64,000 nt of DNA from Leptolinea sp. (GTDB lineage Bacteria > Chloroflexota > Anaerolineae > Anaerolineales > Anaerolineaceae). Where the stretch lies: assembly GCA_012798535.1 (NCBI GenBank), contig JAAZMZ010000019.1, forward strand, positions 19,305-83,304. The letters run 5' to 3'. Numbering within the stretch: the first letter of the stretch is position 1; each line of letters begins with the position of its first letter. The translations under genes and the position numbers were made by a program. Shown piece by piece: positions 1 to 10,770 of this stretch. The notes beneath the pieces were generated by a model. The model was given only the letters and a program-made list of their open reading frames with translations. It had not been told where the DNA came from and did not search any database.

Positions 1-822
1 ATGATCGGCAGAGGCCGCGCCCAGTTCGGCCGCCAGACTCGCACCGCCCAGATTATCGAATTCATCTGCGTGGATCTTCAATGGAAATCCAAGATCACGG
101 GCGGTCGTCAATATCTGCCGCGATTGTTCCAGATCGAACGCACCGGTTTCACAAAACACATCCACGAAAGGTAGAGGTTTTTCGGCGGCGTTCTTTTTCC
201 ACCAGTCAAGGGCGGCCGGAATGATCTTATGGCAGATCTGTCGAACATAAGCGTCTGGATCGGTCTTGTATTCCGGGGCGATGGCATGCGCCGGCAGAAA
301 AGTGGGCACAATCTCCAGCGGGCCTTCTTTATCCAATTTATGCAGGACCTGAAGCTGCAACAGTTCAGAAGTGCTATCCAGGCCATAACCGGTTTTGGCT
401 TCCGCTGTGGTGGTTCCATGCCGCAGCATGGTGCGCGCCCTCGCCCGCGTCTGGGCATACAATGAATCAAAGTCCGCTTCGCGGGTTGCTTCCACAGTGG
501 AAATGATCCCACCACCGGCAGCCAGAATTTCGAGATAGGTGTGGCCTTCCAATCGCATTTCAAATTCCACCGCCCGGTCGCCTGCCCACACCAGATGGGT
601 ATGCGGATCGACAAAACCGGGAAGCACGGCTTTTCCGAGGGCGTCCAACCGGGGCTCATCCGCATAGCGGGAAAGAAGGTCTTCTTCCAGGCCGACTGCC
701 TCGATGGTTTCACCGCGCATCAGCACGGCGCCTTTTTCCACCATTCCCAGATGCCCTAACTCGCGACCACGTTGAGGACCACCCTGCATGGTAAGCAATT
801 GCGAGATATTATGAATCAGCAT
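1..822 (-). CDS. hutI: imidazolonepropionase (5' part of gene, runs off the left edge of the window)
   Basis: Reverse-strand translation from ATG at 822: MLIHNISQLLTMQGGPQRGRELG...VLPGFVDPHTHLVWAGDRAVEFEMRLEGHTYLEILAAGGGIISTVEATR...KIHADEFDNLGGASLAAELGAASADH. Matches HutI motifs. Absent from the ORF track because it has no stop in the window. Confidence 0.93.
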   Translation of the reverse strand, partial: MLIHNISQLLTMQGGPQRGRELGHLGMVEKGAVLMRGETIEAVGLEEDLLSRYADEPRLDALGKAVLPGFVDPHTHLVWAGDRAVEFEMRLEGHTYLEILAAGGGIISTVEATREADFDSLYAQTRARARTMLRHGTTTAEAKTGYGLDSTSELLQLQVLHKLDKEGPLEIVPTFLPAHAIAPEYKTDPDAYVRQICHKIIPAALDWWKKNAAEKPLPFVDVFCETGAFDLEQSRQILTTARDLGFPLKIHADEFDNLGGASLAAELGAASADH

Positions 823-905
823 ACCAGAATATTATCATTAACCGGGCAGGGTATAAAACCGATTATTGAAAAAAAAGGAAGTGGGTATTTCCCCGAAGGG
901 AAGGA

Positions 906-2072
906 TTATTCTGTTCTGCGCACCCGTGGAAGCATGACCAACCCCAGAACATTGGCCGCCATAGCGGCGATTACGTTAAAGGTGAACCCACCTGCCGAAT
1001 ACAGGCGCGGTCCGCAGAACACACCCGCCGCCATTCCCAGCGAACTGGCTGCCAGAAAAACGGCCATCAGTGTGGCGCGGGCGGAGGGCAGCACTTCGGT
1101 CATCAATGGTAATGCGGCTACCAGGGTGACCTCAAAGGAAAGATAAAAAATGAACAACCAGACGAGTGCGCCGGCCACTGTTCCACCCATAAAAAAAGGC
1201 AGCGCGGCAGAAAGGATGTTGACAATAAGTCCGGCAGCGATAGTACGGCGTTTACCGAAACGGTCCACCACCAGCCCGACCAAACCTTCCCCGCCCAGTT
1301 CGGCGAAACCGATTACCATAGCTGCCGCACCGATGGCTGCGATCTTTAAGCCATACGCTTCTTCCATCCAGACTCCGAAGATCACACTGATCAGGTTATT
1401 GCCGGCGATCACCAAAAACCCCATGGCCAGCCCAAATAAGGCGGCGGGGGATTTCAGGATCAGTTTGAAACGTGAACCGGAAATTTCTTCCTCTTTTGTG
1501 TTTACCGGTTGTGTCGGTACCAGTCGCATCACTGCGGCAATGGAGGCGAGCCCCATCATAAACAGGGTGAGGAAAGGGGATTGCCAGCCAGCCCGGGAGA
1601 TTAAAAATCCAACCAGGGGTACACCGATTATGAAAGCACCTGCCCAGCTAATTTCCAGGATGGATAGAGTCACTCCGCGTTTTTCGTAGGGAACACGATC
1701 TCCCACATACGCCTGAACAGCCGGCAAGAAGATATTGTTCCCCAGACTGGCCAGCAGTAGGGCAATGAGAAATGCGAGATAGGCCGGCCAGATCAACATC
1801 AAGCCCACACCAGCGGTGAAGATGACCAGCCCCAGCAGCATCCCTGCTCTACGGCCGCGGCGATCGGCTATTTCCGCAAGAAATGGACCCAGCGCGCTGG
1901 CTGCCATGGATGCGGAAACGGCTGTCGCCATGGAGGTCATATCTGCGCCTACCCCGCGGGAAAAGACTAACAAGAATGGTCCAACCATTCGAATGCTGGT
2001 GTTTATGGCGGTGCGGATGAGAAGAAAGGCAGCTATCTGTAATCTAAAGAAATGCGGACGCGGCTCAATCAT
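906..2072 (-). CDS. MFS transporter
   Basis: 388 aa, about 12 hydrophobic segments, MFS-like motif EIADRRGRRAGMLLG and VVDRFGKRRTIAAG. Confidence 0.88.
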   Translation of the reverse strand: MIEPRPHFFRLQIAAFLLIRTAINTSIRMVGPFLLVFSRGVGADMTSMATAVSASMAASALGPFLAEIADRRGRRAGMLLGLVIFTAGVGLMLIWPAYLAFLIALLLASLGNNIFLPAVQAYVGDRVPYEKRGVTLSILEISWAGAFIIGVPLVGFLISRAGWQSPFLTLFMMGLASIAAVMRLVPTQPVNTKEEEISGSRFKLILKSPAALFGLAMGFLVIAGNNLISVIFGVWMEEAYGLKIAAIGAAAMVIGFAELGGEGLVGLVVDRFGKRRTIAAGLIVNILSAALPFFMGGTVAGALVWLFIFYLSFEVTLVAALPLMTEVLPSARATLMAVFLAASSLGMAAGVFCGPRLYSAGGFTFNVIAAMAANVLGLVMLPRVRRTE

Positions 2073-2323
2073 TTATCTGATTGCCTTTGTTCTGGTTGAT
2101 GTAGACTTCACATGAAAAAATGGCACTCACAAGTATACGCTTTATCCCCGGGAACAGCGTTGATAAATAGACCTTTCATCAGTCACATACTCCATGTAAA
2201 GTTAAATTTCCTGGAGAATGATCCATTCGAATAATGCCGGGTTGGTTGATCCAAGAATCCAGAACTGATTGACGAAGGTCGTCAAACAGGATTGGATATA
2301 TTCAATTGACGGAAAAAGGGTGC

Positions 2324-2746
2324 TCAGGCGGCTTTTTTCACCAGTGAAGCGAATGTGGTCTTTCTCAGTTTCGCGACCAGTTCTGACTGGGCTTCGCACC
2401 ACAGTTTATGGATCGGGCAATCCGGTCCATTGGGGCAAACCGCAGGATTGATCGTGCATTCGTTCAGGGCGATCGGACCGTCGATAGCTTCCACAACATC
2501 GAGTAATGAGACTTTTTCCGGTGTAACTGCCAATGAGACTCCCCCACGAGCACCGCGTGAAGTATGAATCAAACCGGCGATGGAAAGTTGAGAAATGATC
2601 TTGGCCAGAAAAGATGGTGGAATGGCCTGCTCATCTGCTATCTGACTGGTGGCCGCCCGCTGATTGGGGGGCAGTTTGGCCAGGAATCGCATGGCGCGGA
2701 GGGCATAATCCGCTTGCTTGGTGATCTGCATGGTTGATTCCTTCAA
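2324..2746 (-). CDS. Rrf2/IscR-family transcriptional regulator
   Basis: MQITKQADYALRAMRFLA...PPSFLAKIISQLSIAGLIHTSRGARGGVSLA...CTINPAVCPNGPDCPIH: winged helix plus Cys triad typical of Fe-S Rrf2 proteins. Confidence 0.9.
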   Translation of the reverse strand: MKESTMQITKQADYALRAMRFLAKLPPNQRAATSQIADEQAIPPSFLAKIISQLSIAGLIHTSRGARGGVSLAVTPEKVSLLDVVEAIDGPIALNECTINPAVCPNGPDCPIHKLWCEAQSELVAKLRKTTFASLVKKAA

Positions 2747-2916
2747 ATAAGAATATTAGATAAACTTACTCCAATTGAAGTCTAATCGCGAACCGGAATT
2801 TGGGCAAGTGATATCCATCACTCGTCAGAATGACATTTTACGAAGTTTACCCGAATCAGTTTTTATTCTTGTTCATAATCCCTATAATGAAGGAAAACCA
2901 TCTGGTGGAGGGCGCT

Positions 2917-3345
2917 ATGATCAAAGAATTCAAAGAATTCATCATGCGGGGTAATGTTCTGGATCTCGCGGTGGGTATCATCATCGGAGGAGCGTTCGGC
3001 AAGATCGTCTCTTCGCTTGTGGATGATATCATCATGCCGCCGATCGGATTGCTGCTGGGCAAAGTGGATTTCACCAACCTGTTCCTGTCTCTTGACGGCA
3101 AAGTATATGCTTCTCTGGCCGTCGCCAGAGAAGCCGGCGCACCCACCTGGAATTATGGTCTCTTCATCAATACTCTCATCAATTTCTTGATCGTGGCTTT
3201 TGCCATCTTTCTGCTCATTAAGCAGGTCAACCGATTGCAAAAACCGCTGCCACCGAAGGAACCGGACACAAAGAAATGCACATTCTGCCAGACAGACATT
3301 CCGGTAAAAGCGACCCGCTGCCCGCATTGTACATCCCAACTGTGA
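2917..3345 (+). CDS. mscL: large-conductance mechanosensitive channel MscL with C-terminal zinc-ribbon
   Basis: [46 protein letters not shown] is a canonical MscL N-terminus. Tail [24 protein letters not shown] has CxxC...CxxC. Start placed at the internal ATG 2917. Confidence 0.93.
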   Translation: MIKEFKEFIMRGNVLDLAVGIIIGGAFGKIVSSLVDDIIMPPIGLLLGKVDFTNLFLSLDGKVYASLAVAREAGAPTWNYGLFINTLINFLIVAFAIFLLIKQVNRLQKPLPPKEPDTKKCTFCQTDIPVKATRCPHCTSQL

Positions 3346-3446
3346 AGACCACAGACCGGTAGATCCGGATATCTGATTTAATACGACTCGCAGGGGAATA
3401 ACTGCGTATTTAACTATAACAATAAAAAACCAAGGAGTAATTTTAA

Positions 3447-3776
3447 ATGACTGACCTTTGGGTAACAACGGCGTTTGGATTCGAAGGGTATAAAATCACC
3501 CGCAATCTCGGTGTGGTTCGAGGGATCACGGTGCGTTCGCGCAGCATGCTGGGGAACCTGGCTGGCAGTATTCAAACCATCTTTGGCGGCAATATTAGCA
3601 TCTATACCGAATTGTGTGAACACGCCCGTTCCGAAGCGTTTGATTTCATGGTGGAACACGCCCGGCAGATGGGTGCCAATGCCATCATCGGTATGCGTTA
3701 TGATGCCAATGATGTGATGGAAGGTGTTACCGAGGTTCTGGCTTACGGAACAGCCGTTGTCATCGAAAAGGCATGA
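3447..3776 (+). CDS. YbjQ/UPF0145-family heavy-metal-binding-domain protein
   Basis: TTAFGFEGYKITRNLGVVRGITVRSRS...AFDFMVEHARQMGANAIIGMRYDAN matches the YbjQ family pattern. Confidence 0.88.
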   Translation: MTDLWVTTAFGFEGYKITRNLGVVRGITVRSRSMLGNLAGSIQTIFGGNISIYTELCEHARSEAFDFMVEHARQMGANAIIGMRYDANDVMEGVTEVLAYGTAVVIEKA

Positions 3777-3908
3777 CCTTTTATCCTCTAAATTTAACCT
3801 GACCTAAATTGCCGAAAGGATTTAATTCTTTTTATATGGAATGATAAATTTATCTTCTATACCATTTATGAGTATTTAATGACTTTACAAAGCATACAGG
3901 TATAGAAG

Positions 3909-5915
3909 ATGAAAAAAGGGCTTGCTTCGCTTCAATTTCAATTAACGATCAGTCTTGTTCTACTGGTTGTTATTATCTCCGGAGTGCTGACAATTGTGCA
4001 ATTTGCACGATACAGCACGGATTTTGATCAGACCCTGCGGCAGAACCTGTTAACCCAGGTTACCACTGCCGCTCTTTCCATTGACGGTGACACGTTCGGT
4101 CTGATCAACGCGGATACTGACAGAGAAAGCCCAGAATACCTGAAGATCATTACGCCGATTAAAAAGATATTTGAATCCAACCCAGATCTTGGTGGAGTGT
4201 ATACCATAGCACCTGACGGCAGCGGTGGATGGATTTTCGTAGTGGACGGTGATCCAAATCCAATCAAAATCGGGACACCTATTGAAGATCTCAGTGCCAT
4301 TCTGCAGGAAAATTCCACGGGGATCACCGAACCCGCCGTAGAACGCGACTATTACACGGATGATTGGGGAACGTGGTTGACAGGGTACGCGCCAATCCAT
4401 ACCCGGCAGGGTGAGGTGGTTGGGGCTCTTGCCATGGATATCGCGCAATCAACGATTCGGGAAAAGCAAAATCAACTCTTGCTGGTTTCAAGTTTGATAT
4501 TCGTGATTTCTCTGGTTTTTTCCGTGTTCATGGGCTGGTTGATCTCCTACCGGATCGTCCATCCTATCAAAAAAGTGAGCATTCTCGCAAAGTCACTAGC
4601 GGAAAGAGACCTGCCCGAACTGGCTCTGGCCTGCGACCGCCTGGCTGAAGGTGATCTCAATCAGCATATCGAAATAACTTCTGATCCGGTTGAATATCAA
4701 TCAAAATCCGAACTCGGAAATATGGCCAGTGATTTGAATTTTATGATCACACATTTGAAAGCTGTTGGAGAGTCCTTCAATCGAATGGCGCAATCATTTA
4801 CTTCTGTGCTGGCAGAATTCGGAGATCAGACTCAAAAGCTGAGTTTTTCTGCGGATCATATGAAAGAGAAATCAAGCCTTATTGAGGCACAGGTATCTCA
4901 AATTCAGAACGCCATCCAGATCGTTGATGAAGGAAGCCAACATCAAATGGATTCTGTGGTTGAAACAAGAGATCGATTGGGAAAGATCGTTGAAACCGTT
5001 TCAAGTGTGGCGCAGGGTGCCGGGGAACAATCAAAAGCGGTAAGTGACACCGATGTTGTGATGGATGAATTCTCGCGGTTGATCGAAATCGTGGTCAAGA
5101 ATGCGGATGATCAAGCGCAAACCGCACGTCACTCGACTGAGACTGTGAAACAGAGTGCCGGGGTTGTGGAAATGGCGGTTGAAAGTATGCGTCGTATTCA
5201 GGTGATTGTGCGGGAATCATCACAAAAAATGCAGGAAATGGGAGAACAAACCCGTCAAATTGAAACTATGCTGGCAGCCATCACAGATATTGCCTCACAG
5301 ACGAATCTTTTATCCCTGAACGCTGCCATAGAGGCCGCCCGGGCTGGAGAACATGGAAAAGGTTTCTCCATTGTGGCGGATGAAGTGCGAAAATTGGCTG
5401 ATAAATCTTCAACGGCTGCCAAAGAAATCTCCACATTGATCGCTAGGATCGAAAAATCCGCCAGTGAAGCTTCTACTGCCATGCAAAACAGCCAGAAGGA
5501 AGTGGAAAGTGGTGTGCAGATGGGTGAGAAAGCCGGCGAGGCTTTAATAGAAATTCTCGACTCGGTGAAACAGAGCCAGATATCGGGTGAACGGATATCA
5601 GACGAAGCCAATAAGATGGTTACTTTTTCAGATAGATTGACAGATTCGTTGGATCGGGTTTCCGCTATCGCGCAGAATTATCAGGTGGCCGTGGAGCAGA
5701 TGTCGGCTTATATAGAGAGCATCCAGGGTACGATGGATCGGGTAAATGAGATAAGCCGGGAAAATTCCGGATCCATTGAGATCGCATCCTCCCAGGTAAC
5801 CGGGATTAATCAAGGAATGGATGAGTTTTCCAGCTCATCCGCTGAGTTATCAGCGCTTTCGGGGAAATTGCGATCGACACTCGCCCGGTTCAATCTGGCA
5901 GATAAAAACGCCTGA
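3909..5915 (+). CDS. methyl-accepting chemotaxis protein
   Basis: Two TM segments, HAMP region, and the MCP hairpin tip [39 protein letters not shown]. Confidence 0.96.
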   Translation: MKKGLASLQFQLTISLVLLVVIISGVLTIVQFARYSTDFDQTLRQNLLTQVTTAALSIDGDTFGLINADTDRESPEYLKIITPIKKIFESNPDLGGVYTIAPDGSGGWIFVVDGDPNPIKIGTPIEDLSAILQENSTGITEPAVERDYYTDDWGTWLTGYAPIHTRQGEVVGALAMDIAQSTIREKQNQLLLVSSLIFVISLVFSVFMGWLISYRIVHPIKKVSILAKSLAERDLPELALACDRLAEGDLNQHIEITSDPVEYQSKSELGNMASDLNFMITHLKAVGESFNRMAQSFTSVLAEFGDQTQKLSFSADHMKEKSSLIEAQVSQIQNAIQIVDEGSQHQMDSVVETRDRLGKIVETVSSVAQGAGEQSKAVSDTDVVMDEFSRLIEIVVKNADDQAQTARHSTETVKQSAGVVEMAVESMRRIQVIVRESSQKMQEMGEQTRQIETMLAAITDIASQTNLLSLNAAIEAARAGEHGKGFSIVADEVRKLADKSSTAAKEISTLIARIEKSASEASTAMQNSQKEVESGVQMGEKAGEALIEILDSVKQSQISGERISDEANKMVTFSDRLTDSLDRVSAIAQNYQVAVEQMSAYIESIQGTMDRVNEISRENSGSIEIASSQVTGINQGMDEFSSSSAELSALSGKLRSTLARFNLADKNA

Positions 5916-6028
5916 TTTTTGAGGTAGAATCGAATACGATCAAAAGGGCTTGTTTCCTGTTTTTCAAAAAAACCATCATGGAGCGATCAAACGCTCCATT
6001 TTTATCTGTTGAGGAAATCGGGTACTTT

Positions 6029-6862
6029 ATGCAAAGAAAACGAAAACAAATTCTATTGACGAACGATGACAGCATCAAATCTCCCGGACTGTGGGCGGCG
6101 GCCGAAGCTCTGTCCACCCTCGGGTTTGTAACTATTGTGGCTCCCCGCGAACAGGCCAGCGGAATGGGGCGCAGTATGCCCCAGACTTCGGATGGAAAGA
6201 TTACCACCACCGAATTGCATATCGGTGAACAGGTTTGGGAAGTGTACGCCGTGGGTGGAACGCCCACGCAAACCGTCCAGCACGCCGTGTTGGAGATTAT
6301 GCCCATAAGACCTGACCTGGTCGTGTCAGGGATTAATTATGGTGAAAATCTAGCCTCCGACCTGACCTCATCGGGTACTTTTGGAGCCGCCCTGGAAGCC
6401 GCCTCGATGGGCATCCCCGCCCTGGCCACCAGCCTGCAGTTGAAAAACGTGGCGGTGGATTATCTGAGTCATTCCACGGATTTTGATTTTTCAGCCGCGG
6501 CTCATTTCACCCGATTGGTTGCCAATTTCATGTTGAACTATCCGTTACCGGATGATGTTGACCTGATGAATCTGGTCGTGCCGCATGATGCCACCCGTGA
6601 AACCCCGGTGCATATCACCCGCCAGTCCAAACGCCGGTATTTTATCCCTTTTTCCAACCGGAAAGGCAACTGGGAAGAAAGCGGCTCTCTGGCGGCTTTT
6701 ACCACCATGGCGGACGAGGATATCGAATCCGGAACTGATGTGCATGTCGTCGTAAAAGAAAAGGCGGTATCCGTTACCCCTTTAAGCCTGGATATGACCT
6801 CCCGGGTTTCACTCTCCTCGTTGGAAACGGAATTTCTGCATTCGGCTGCCAGCCTGGACTGA
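6029..6862 (+). CDS. surE: 5'/3'-nucleotidase SurE
   Basis: ILLTNDDSIKSPGLWAAAEAL...VVAPREQASGMGRSMP...GTPTQTVQHAVLEIMPIRPDLVVSGINYGENLASDLTSSGTFGAALEAASMGIPALATS. Start refined to 6029. Confidence 0.94.
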   Translation: MQRKRKQILLTNDDSIKSPGLWAAAEALSTLGFVTIVAPREQASGMGRSMPQTSDGKITTTELHIGEQVWEVYAVGGTPTQTVQHAVLEIMPIRPDLVVSGINYGENLASDLTSSGTFGAALEAASMGIPALATSLQLKNVAVDYLSHSTDFDFSAAAHFTRLVANFMLNYPLPDDVDLMNLVVPHDATRETPVHITRQSKRRYFIPFSNRKGNWEESGSLAAFTTMADEDIESGTDVHVVVKEKAVSVTPLSLDMTSRVSLSSLETEFLHSAASLD

Positions 6863-6910
6863 CATCCCTGCACTTGGCATCCTAGTATGATAAAAAATCC
6901 TAGTATGATA

Positions 6911-6944
6911 AAAAATCCTCACATGTTTTGTGTGAGGATTTTCT
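6911..6944. terminator. bidirectional intrinsic-terminator-like hairpin between surE and ychF
   Basis: AAAAATCCTCACA-tgtttt-TGTGAGGATTTTCT inverted repeat between convergent genes. Confidence 0.7.
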
Positions 6945-6963
6945 CTCTTAATTGATGAAAGAC

Positions 6964-8031
6964 CTAAATATTGAACCGGATATTCAGGATGTCCCCATCC
7001 AGCACGATGTATTCCTTGCCTTCCAGGCGCAGGCGGCCTTTGGCTTTGGCTTCATTCATACCCCCCAGTGACATAAGATCGTCGTAAGAGATCACTTCAG
7101 CGCGGATAAATCCCTTTTGCAGGTCGGTGTGGATCTCACCCGCGGCTTCGGGTGCAGTGGCACCGCGGCGAGTTGTCCAGGCACGAACTTCATCGGGGCC
7201 GACTGTAAAGAAGGACTGCAATCCCAGCAGGTCATATGACAGGCGGATCATGCGATTCAGGCTGGGTTCGCTGATACCGTATTCCTGCAGGAACAATTCA
7301 GCTTCATCCGGCGGCAGTTGGGCAATATCCATCTCCAGTTTAGCCTGTAGCCCGACCACCTGACTGTGTTTGTGGTCATACGTTATGGCAGGTTCCTTCT
7401 GGCCTTCCGACAGATTCATCACCACCAGCACGGGCTTGCGGCTCAGGAATCCGAACCCGGCCAGCATTTTTTCTTCCTCGGAAGTGAGAGTCATATCACG
7501 CAGTAGTTTTTCCTGCGAAAGCTGTTCGTGAAAGCGGTTGAACAGTTCGGTCTCGCGTTCAATCACCGCTTTGTCCCTTCCGGCGCCTTTCTTCTTTTCT
7601 TCCGTCAATTTTTCCAATCGGCGCTCCACGGCGATCAGATCATTCAAGATGAATTCCGAATCCATGGCCGCCAGATCGCGCAGTGCATCCACCGAACCGG
7701 AAGGATGCGGCACGTTCTCATCTTCAAAACAACGCACCACATGGATGAAGCCGTCCATCTGGGTCAGGTTGTTCAACAGCGTACCCGATATGCCGCTTTT
7801 GCCGGCGCTGCCGTCCAGACCGGCGATATCGGCGTAGGTTACCTTGGCGTAGATGGTCTTTTTAGGCTGGAACATGGCGGAAAGTTTATCCACCCGGCCG
7901 TCGGGCACATCCACCACGGCGGTGTGTACTTCAATTTTGCCGGTGATACCGGTTGGCTGGGTGGCGCGGGTTAACGCGTTGAACAGAGTTGTTTTCCCGC
8001 TTTGAGGTAGACCGATAATTCCAAGTTTCAT
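6964..8031 (-). CDS. ychF: YchF/OLA1-family redox-regulated ATPase (TGS domain)
   Basis: MKLGIIGLPQSGKTTLFNALTRA...VVDVPDGRVDKLSAMFQPKKTIYAKVTYADIAGL; C-terminal FIRAEVISYDDLMSLGGMNEAKAKGRLRLEGKEYIVLDGDILNIRFNI. Confidence 0.95.
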   Translation of the reverse strand: MKLGIIGLPQSGKTTLFNALTRATQPTGITGKIEVHTAVVDVPDGRVDKLSAMFQPKKTIYAKVTYADIAGLDGSAGKSGISGTLLNNLTQMDGFIHVVRCFEDENVPHPSGSVDALRDLAAMDSEFILNDLIAVERRLEKLTEEKKKGAGRDKAVIERETELFNRFHEQLSQEKLLRDMTLTSEEEKMLAGFGFLSRKPVLVVMNLSEGQKEPAITYDHKHSQVVGLQAKLEMDIAQLPPDEAELFLQEYGISEPSLNRMIRLSYDLLGLQSFFTVGPDEVRAWTTRRGATAPEAAGEIHTDLQKGFIRAEVISYDDLMSLGGMNEAKAKGRLRLEGKEYIVLDGDILNIRFNI

Positions 8032-8084
8032 AGAGTTTTGAATCCTTGACCGGGTGATGATGTTCCGATATACTCAGTGTGCTC

Positions 8085-8169
8085 GCCGGAGTGGCGGAAT
8101 TGGCAGACGCGCACGACTCAAAATCGTGTACCGTAAGGTATGTGGGTTCGATTCCCACCTTCGGCACCA
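8085..8169 (+). tRNA. tRNA-Leu (anticodon CAA)
   Basis: GCCGGAGTGGCGGAATTGGCAGACGCGCACGACTCAAAATCGTGTACCGTAAGGTATGTGGGTTCGATTCCCACCTTCGGCACCA: class-II tRNA, anticodon stem CACGA/TCGTG with loop CTCAAAA, T-loop GGTTCGATTCC, encoded CCA. Confidence 0.96.
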
Positions 8170-8181
8170 AAATTATAACAT

Positions 8182-8214
8182 GCACCCCGATTGGTTCGGG
8201 GTGCTGTTGTTTTC
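8182..8214 (+). terminator. intrinsic terminator after tRNA-Leu
   Basis: GCACCCCGA-TTGG-TTCGGGGTGC followed by TGTTGTTTT. Confidence 0.75.
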
Positions 8215-8788
8215 AGGTCAGAGTCTTTCGCATTACCGGGTGATTCGCCGACCTTCTTGCCACCTCGACAAACCCTGCTTCTAAAAATGCGGATGTGACA
8301 CCCAGGTATATCGAGCTTGCTCCCACCTTCCTCTCTGGCTCGGTGGGATAGCCTTCAACGATCTTTGCGCCTTTTGACCTGGCGTACTCCACGGCGGCAT
8401 CGATCAGCGGGCGCATTAATCCTTTGTGCCGGAACTCGCGGTGCACGAAGAAACATACGATCGACCAGACAGGCTGGTCATCCACTGGTGCCAGTACGCG
8501 TGAGTTGTTCAGTGTGGGAAAATCACCGCGGGGGCCCACAGATACCCAGGCAGCAGGCAGGCCGTCCACGTAGGCCAGCAGGCCGGGTTCGCGGCCGGCT
8601 TCGACCAGTGCTTTTATCCCCAGTCGTCTCTGTTCTTTGGTACTGGTTGTAAAGGCTTTGCCAGACGCCCGCCAGTACATGCACCAGCATCCCCCGCAGG
8701 CGCCATTCTGTCCGAAGACGGTCACGAAATCATCCCAACGGTCGGGGGTGAGGGGGTGAATTGTTATTTGATTCTCTTGAATATTCAT
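8213..8788 (-). CDS. GNAT-family N-acetyltransferase
   Basis: WCMYWR..., VHREFRHKGLMRPLIDAAVEYARSKGAKIVEGYP acetyl-CoA-binding pattern. Confidence 0.85.
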   Translation of the reverse strand: MNIQENQITIHPLTPDRWDDFVTVFGQNGACGGCWCMYWRASGKAFTTSTKEQRRLGIKALVEAGREPGLLAYVDGLPAAWVSVGPRGDFPTLNNSRVLAPVDDQPVWSIVCFFVHREFRHKGLMRPLIDAAVEYARSKGAKIVEGYPTEPERKVGASSIYLGVTSAFLEAGFVEVARRSANHPVMRKTLT

Positions 8789-8800
8789 ACATCTAAATAT

Positions 8801-9916
8801 TTATTGCGCTTTTGAATAAATACGTTCAAAATTCTTTTCAAATTCACCCGCCAGAGTTGGGTCTGTGATGACCAATACATTTTCATCGTTCCGGTTCTCT
8901 GCGCTGGCTGTGTAGTTGTATGAACCAAACACGACGGTGTCTCCATCGATGATGATGGCTTTCGTATGCATCAATCCTGATTCACCATCCAACCGCACAT
9001 CCAATCCGTCTTTCTGCAAGCGGGAATAATCGGCGCCCTGGTTCTCATCGGCCGATTCGGCGTCGAATACTCCGCGTACATCTATACCTTTTTTTTGGGC
9101 TTCTATCAAAGCATCCGCCAACCGATCGAGGGTGAAGGAATACGCCAGAATGTGTACGCTCTTCTTTGCGCTGCCCACCAGGCTGACCAGGCGTGTATCG
9201 ATCTTGTCCTCGGGCGAGAAGTAGTTTTCTACCGGAACTCCATCCAGATCGAAGGTGGTCTGCGCGGTTTTCGACCGGCTGTCCATCCCAAATTTGTCTT
9301 CGTTAAACATCTGGTTGTACTTTACCAGATAGTTGGCAGCCAGTTCTCTCGATTTCAGGCGCACCATCACATTTTCGTCATTTTCCGCGCCACTGGCCGA
9401 AAGGTTCAGGCTGCCCGTCCACAGGATGCGGCCGTCGATGACTACAAATTTATTATGCATCAGGCTTTCCCGGCGGTCGCCCATCACATACACACCCGCT
9501 TTTTTCAGGCGGGGCAGGTCCAGTTTGTCCAGTGCGTCGCTGTCCACCACTACCCGCACGGCCAGGCCACGGTTGGAAGAATGGATCAATGCCTGACTTA
9601 CGTCATCCAGCGTGAAGTTGTACATGGCCACATCGATAGACTCTTGCGCGGCATCGATATCCTGGATCAGAGCGGCGATGACTGCCTGCCCGGGAGATTT
9701 TTTACCCTTTATTGCCGGATCAGTGAAATATGCTGTGATTACAGGGGAATTATCCGGGGTGCTTGAGGGGGTTGGAATTGGAAGCGGTACGCCAGAATCC
9801 CATTTCTGCCTTTCCGGTGTCATGGTAGACCCCGGAACACAGCCGGTGATGGTTACCAGAACTGCAGCCAGTACAAGAAGAGGGTTCGCGAAAGAAAATC
9901 TTTTCCCCGATGTCAA
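8801..9916 (-). CDS. phospholipase D-like domain lipoprotein (two HKD motifs; endonuclease-like)
   Basis: Lipobox LVTITGC; MHNKFVVIDGRILWTGSLNLS and MHTKAIIIDGDTVVFGSYNYTASAENRNDEN HxK motifs. Confidence 0.92.
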   Translation of the reverse strand: MTSGKRFSFANPLLVLAAVLVTITGCVPGSTMTPERQKWDSGVPLPIPTPSSTPDNSPVITAYFTDPAIKGKKSPGQAVIAALIQDIDAAQESIDVAMYNFTLDDVSQALIHSSNRGLAVRVVVDSDALDKLDLPRLKKAGVYVMGDRRESLMHNKFVVIDGRILWTGSLNLSASGAENDENVMVRLKSRELAANYLVKYNQMFNEDKFGMDSRSKTAQTTFDLDGVPVENYFSPEDKIDTRLVSLVGSAKKSVHILAYSFTLDRLADALIEAQKKGIDVRGVFDAESADENQGADYSRLQKDGLDVRLDGESGLMHTKAIIIDGDTVVFGSYNYTASAENRNDENVLVITDPTLAGEFEKNFERIYSKAQ

Positions 9917-10095
9917 AAACGCCTCGATAAAACAGGGTGTGTATCGTTAGAGATTATAGCATTTAGGTAATTATCAAATTATTCTTCCGGTAATTCTCTT
10001 TTCTGCCAAAACTGAAAAATGAGAAAATCCATGATTACCTTCTGAATACGAATTGTAATTATGGATCGATAAGCAAGCTATATCGGATTTCTGTA

Positions 10096-10770
10096 TTAAA
10101 TCATGTACCCGTTTTCCCTGATGATCTCCCCCACCCGGGGAAAGTTCCGATAGAATCCTCGGTACTTCTCCGGCAGCAGCGCGGCAATCTGGCACATCAC
10201 TTCGGTGGTATTAGCCTGCATGGCGTCATCCCGCCCTTCGCGCGGAATAGGCGGCAGGTGGAAAGCTTTTCCGAACCGGGCGATGATCTTCGGTTTGCGG
10301 AACGAGAGCAGCTTTTGCATGCCGTCTTCTGTTCCCGTGATTCCCACCGGCACAATAGGAACGCCCGCCCGTGCCGCCAGCAGCAGCACGCCTGGTTTAC
10401 CTTCCAGCAACTGTCCCACCCGGCTGCGGGTGCCTTCCGGGGCGATCCCCAGAACCTTGCCCTGTCGTAAAAGATCCACCGCCTGACGAAAGGCGGAGAA
10501 ATCCGCTTTTGTGCGGTCCAGCCAGATCGCTCCCCCCGTCTGAAGAATGATCCAGAAAAACAAATTGGAACGGTAATCATCGGCAATCAAAGCCGTCATA
10601 TCATGACGCACTGGATTGGCGAAAAGAATCGGGATATCCAGCCGGCTGTTATGATTGGTGGCCAGAATGCAGCCCCCATCCGGGAGCATGTTTTCCGTCT
10701 GTAGATAATCCGTCCGGGTAACCAGCCGGACGGCATTATCGATTAGATAGCGGAGTATTTTATTCTTCAT
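10096..10770 (-). CDS. plsC: 1-acyl-sn-glycerol-3-phosphate acyltransferase
   Basis: ILATNHNSRLDIPIL (HX4D variant NHNSRLD), APEGTRSR, GVPIVPVGITG motifs. Confidence 0.85.
   Translation of the reverse strand: MKNKILRYLIDNAVRLVTRTDYLQTENMLPDGGCILATNHNSRLDIPILFANPVRHDMTALIADDYRSNLFFWIILQTGGAIWLDRTKADFSAFRQAVDLLRQGKVLGIAPEGTRSRVGQLLEGKPGVLLLAARAGVPIVPVGITGTEDGMQKLLSFRKPKIIARFGKAFHLPPIPREGRDDAMQANTTEVMCQIAALLPEKYRGFYRNFPRVGEIIRENGYMI

Noticed and set aside
772-1689. Plus-strand ORFs (772..1146, 1150..1689) opposite the MFS gene
   Set aside because: Antisense shadows of a clear MFS coding sequence; low-complexity Ala/Pro/Thr composition and no motifs.
2863-3468. 201-aa minus-strand ORF over mscL
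   Set aside because: Entirely antisense to a convincing mscL; no family features.
8054-8284. ORF across tRNA-Leu
   Set aside because: Overlaps a complete tRNA and its terminator; not protein-coding.
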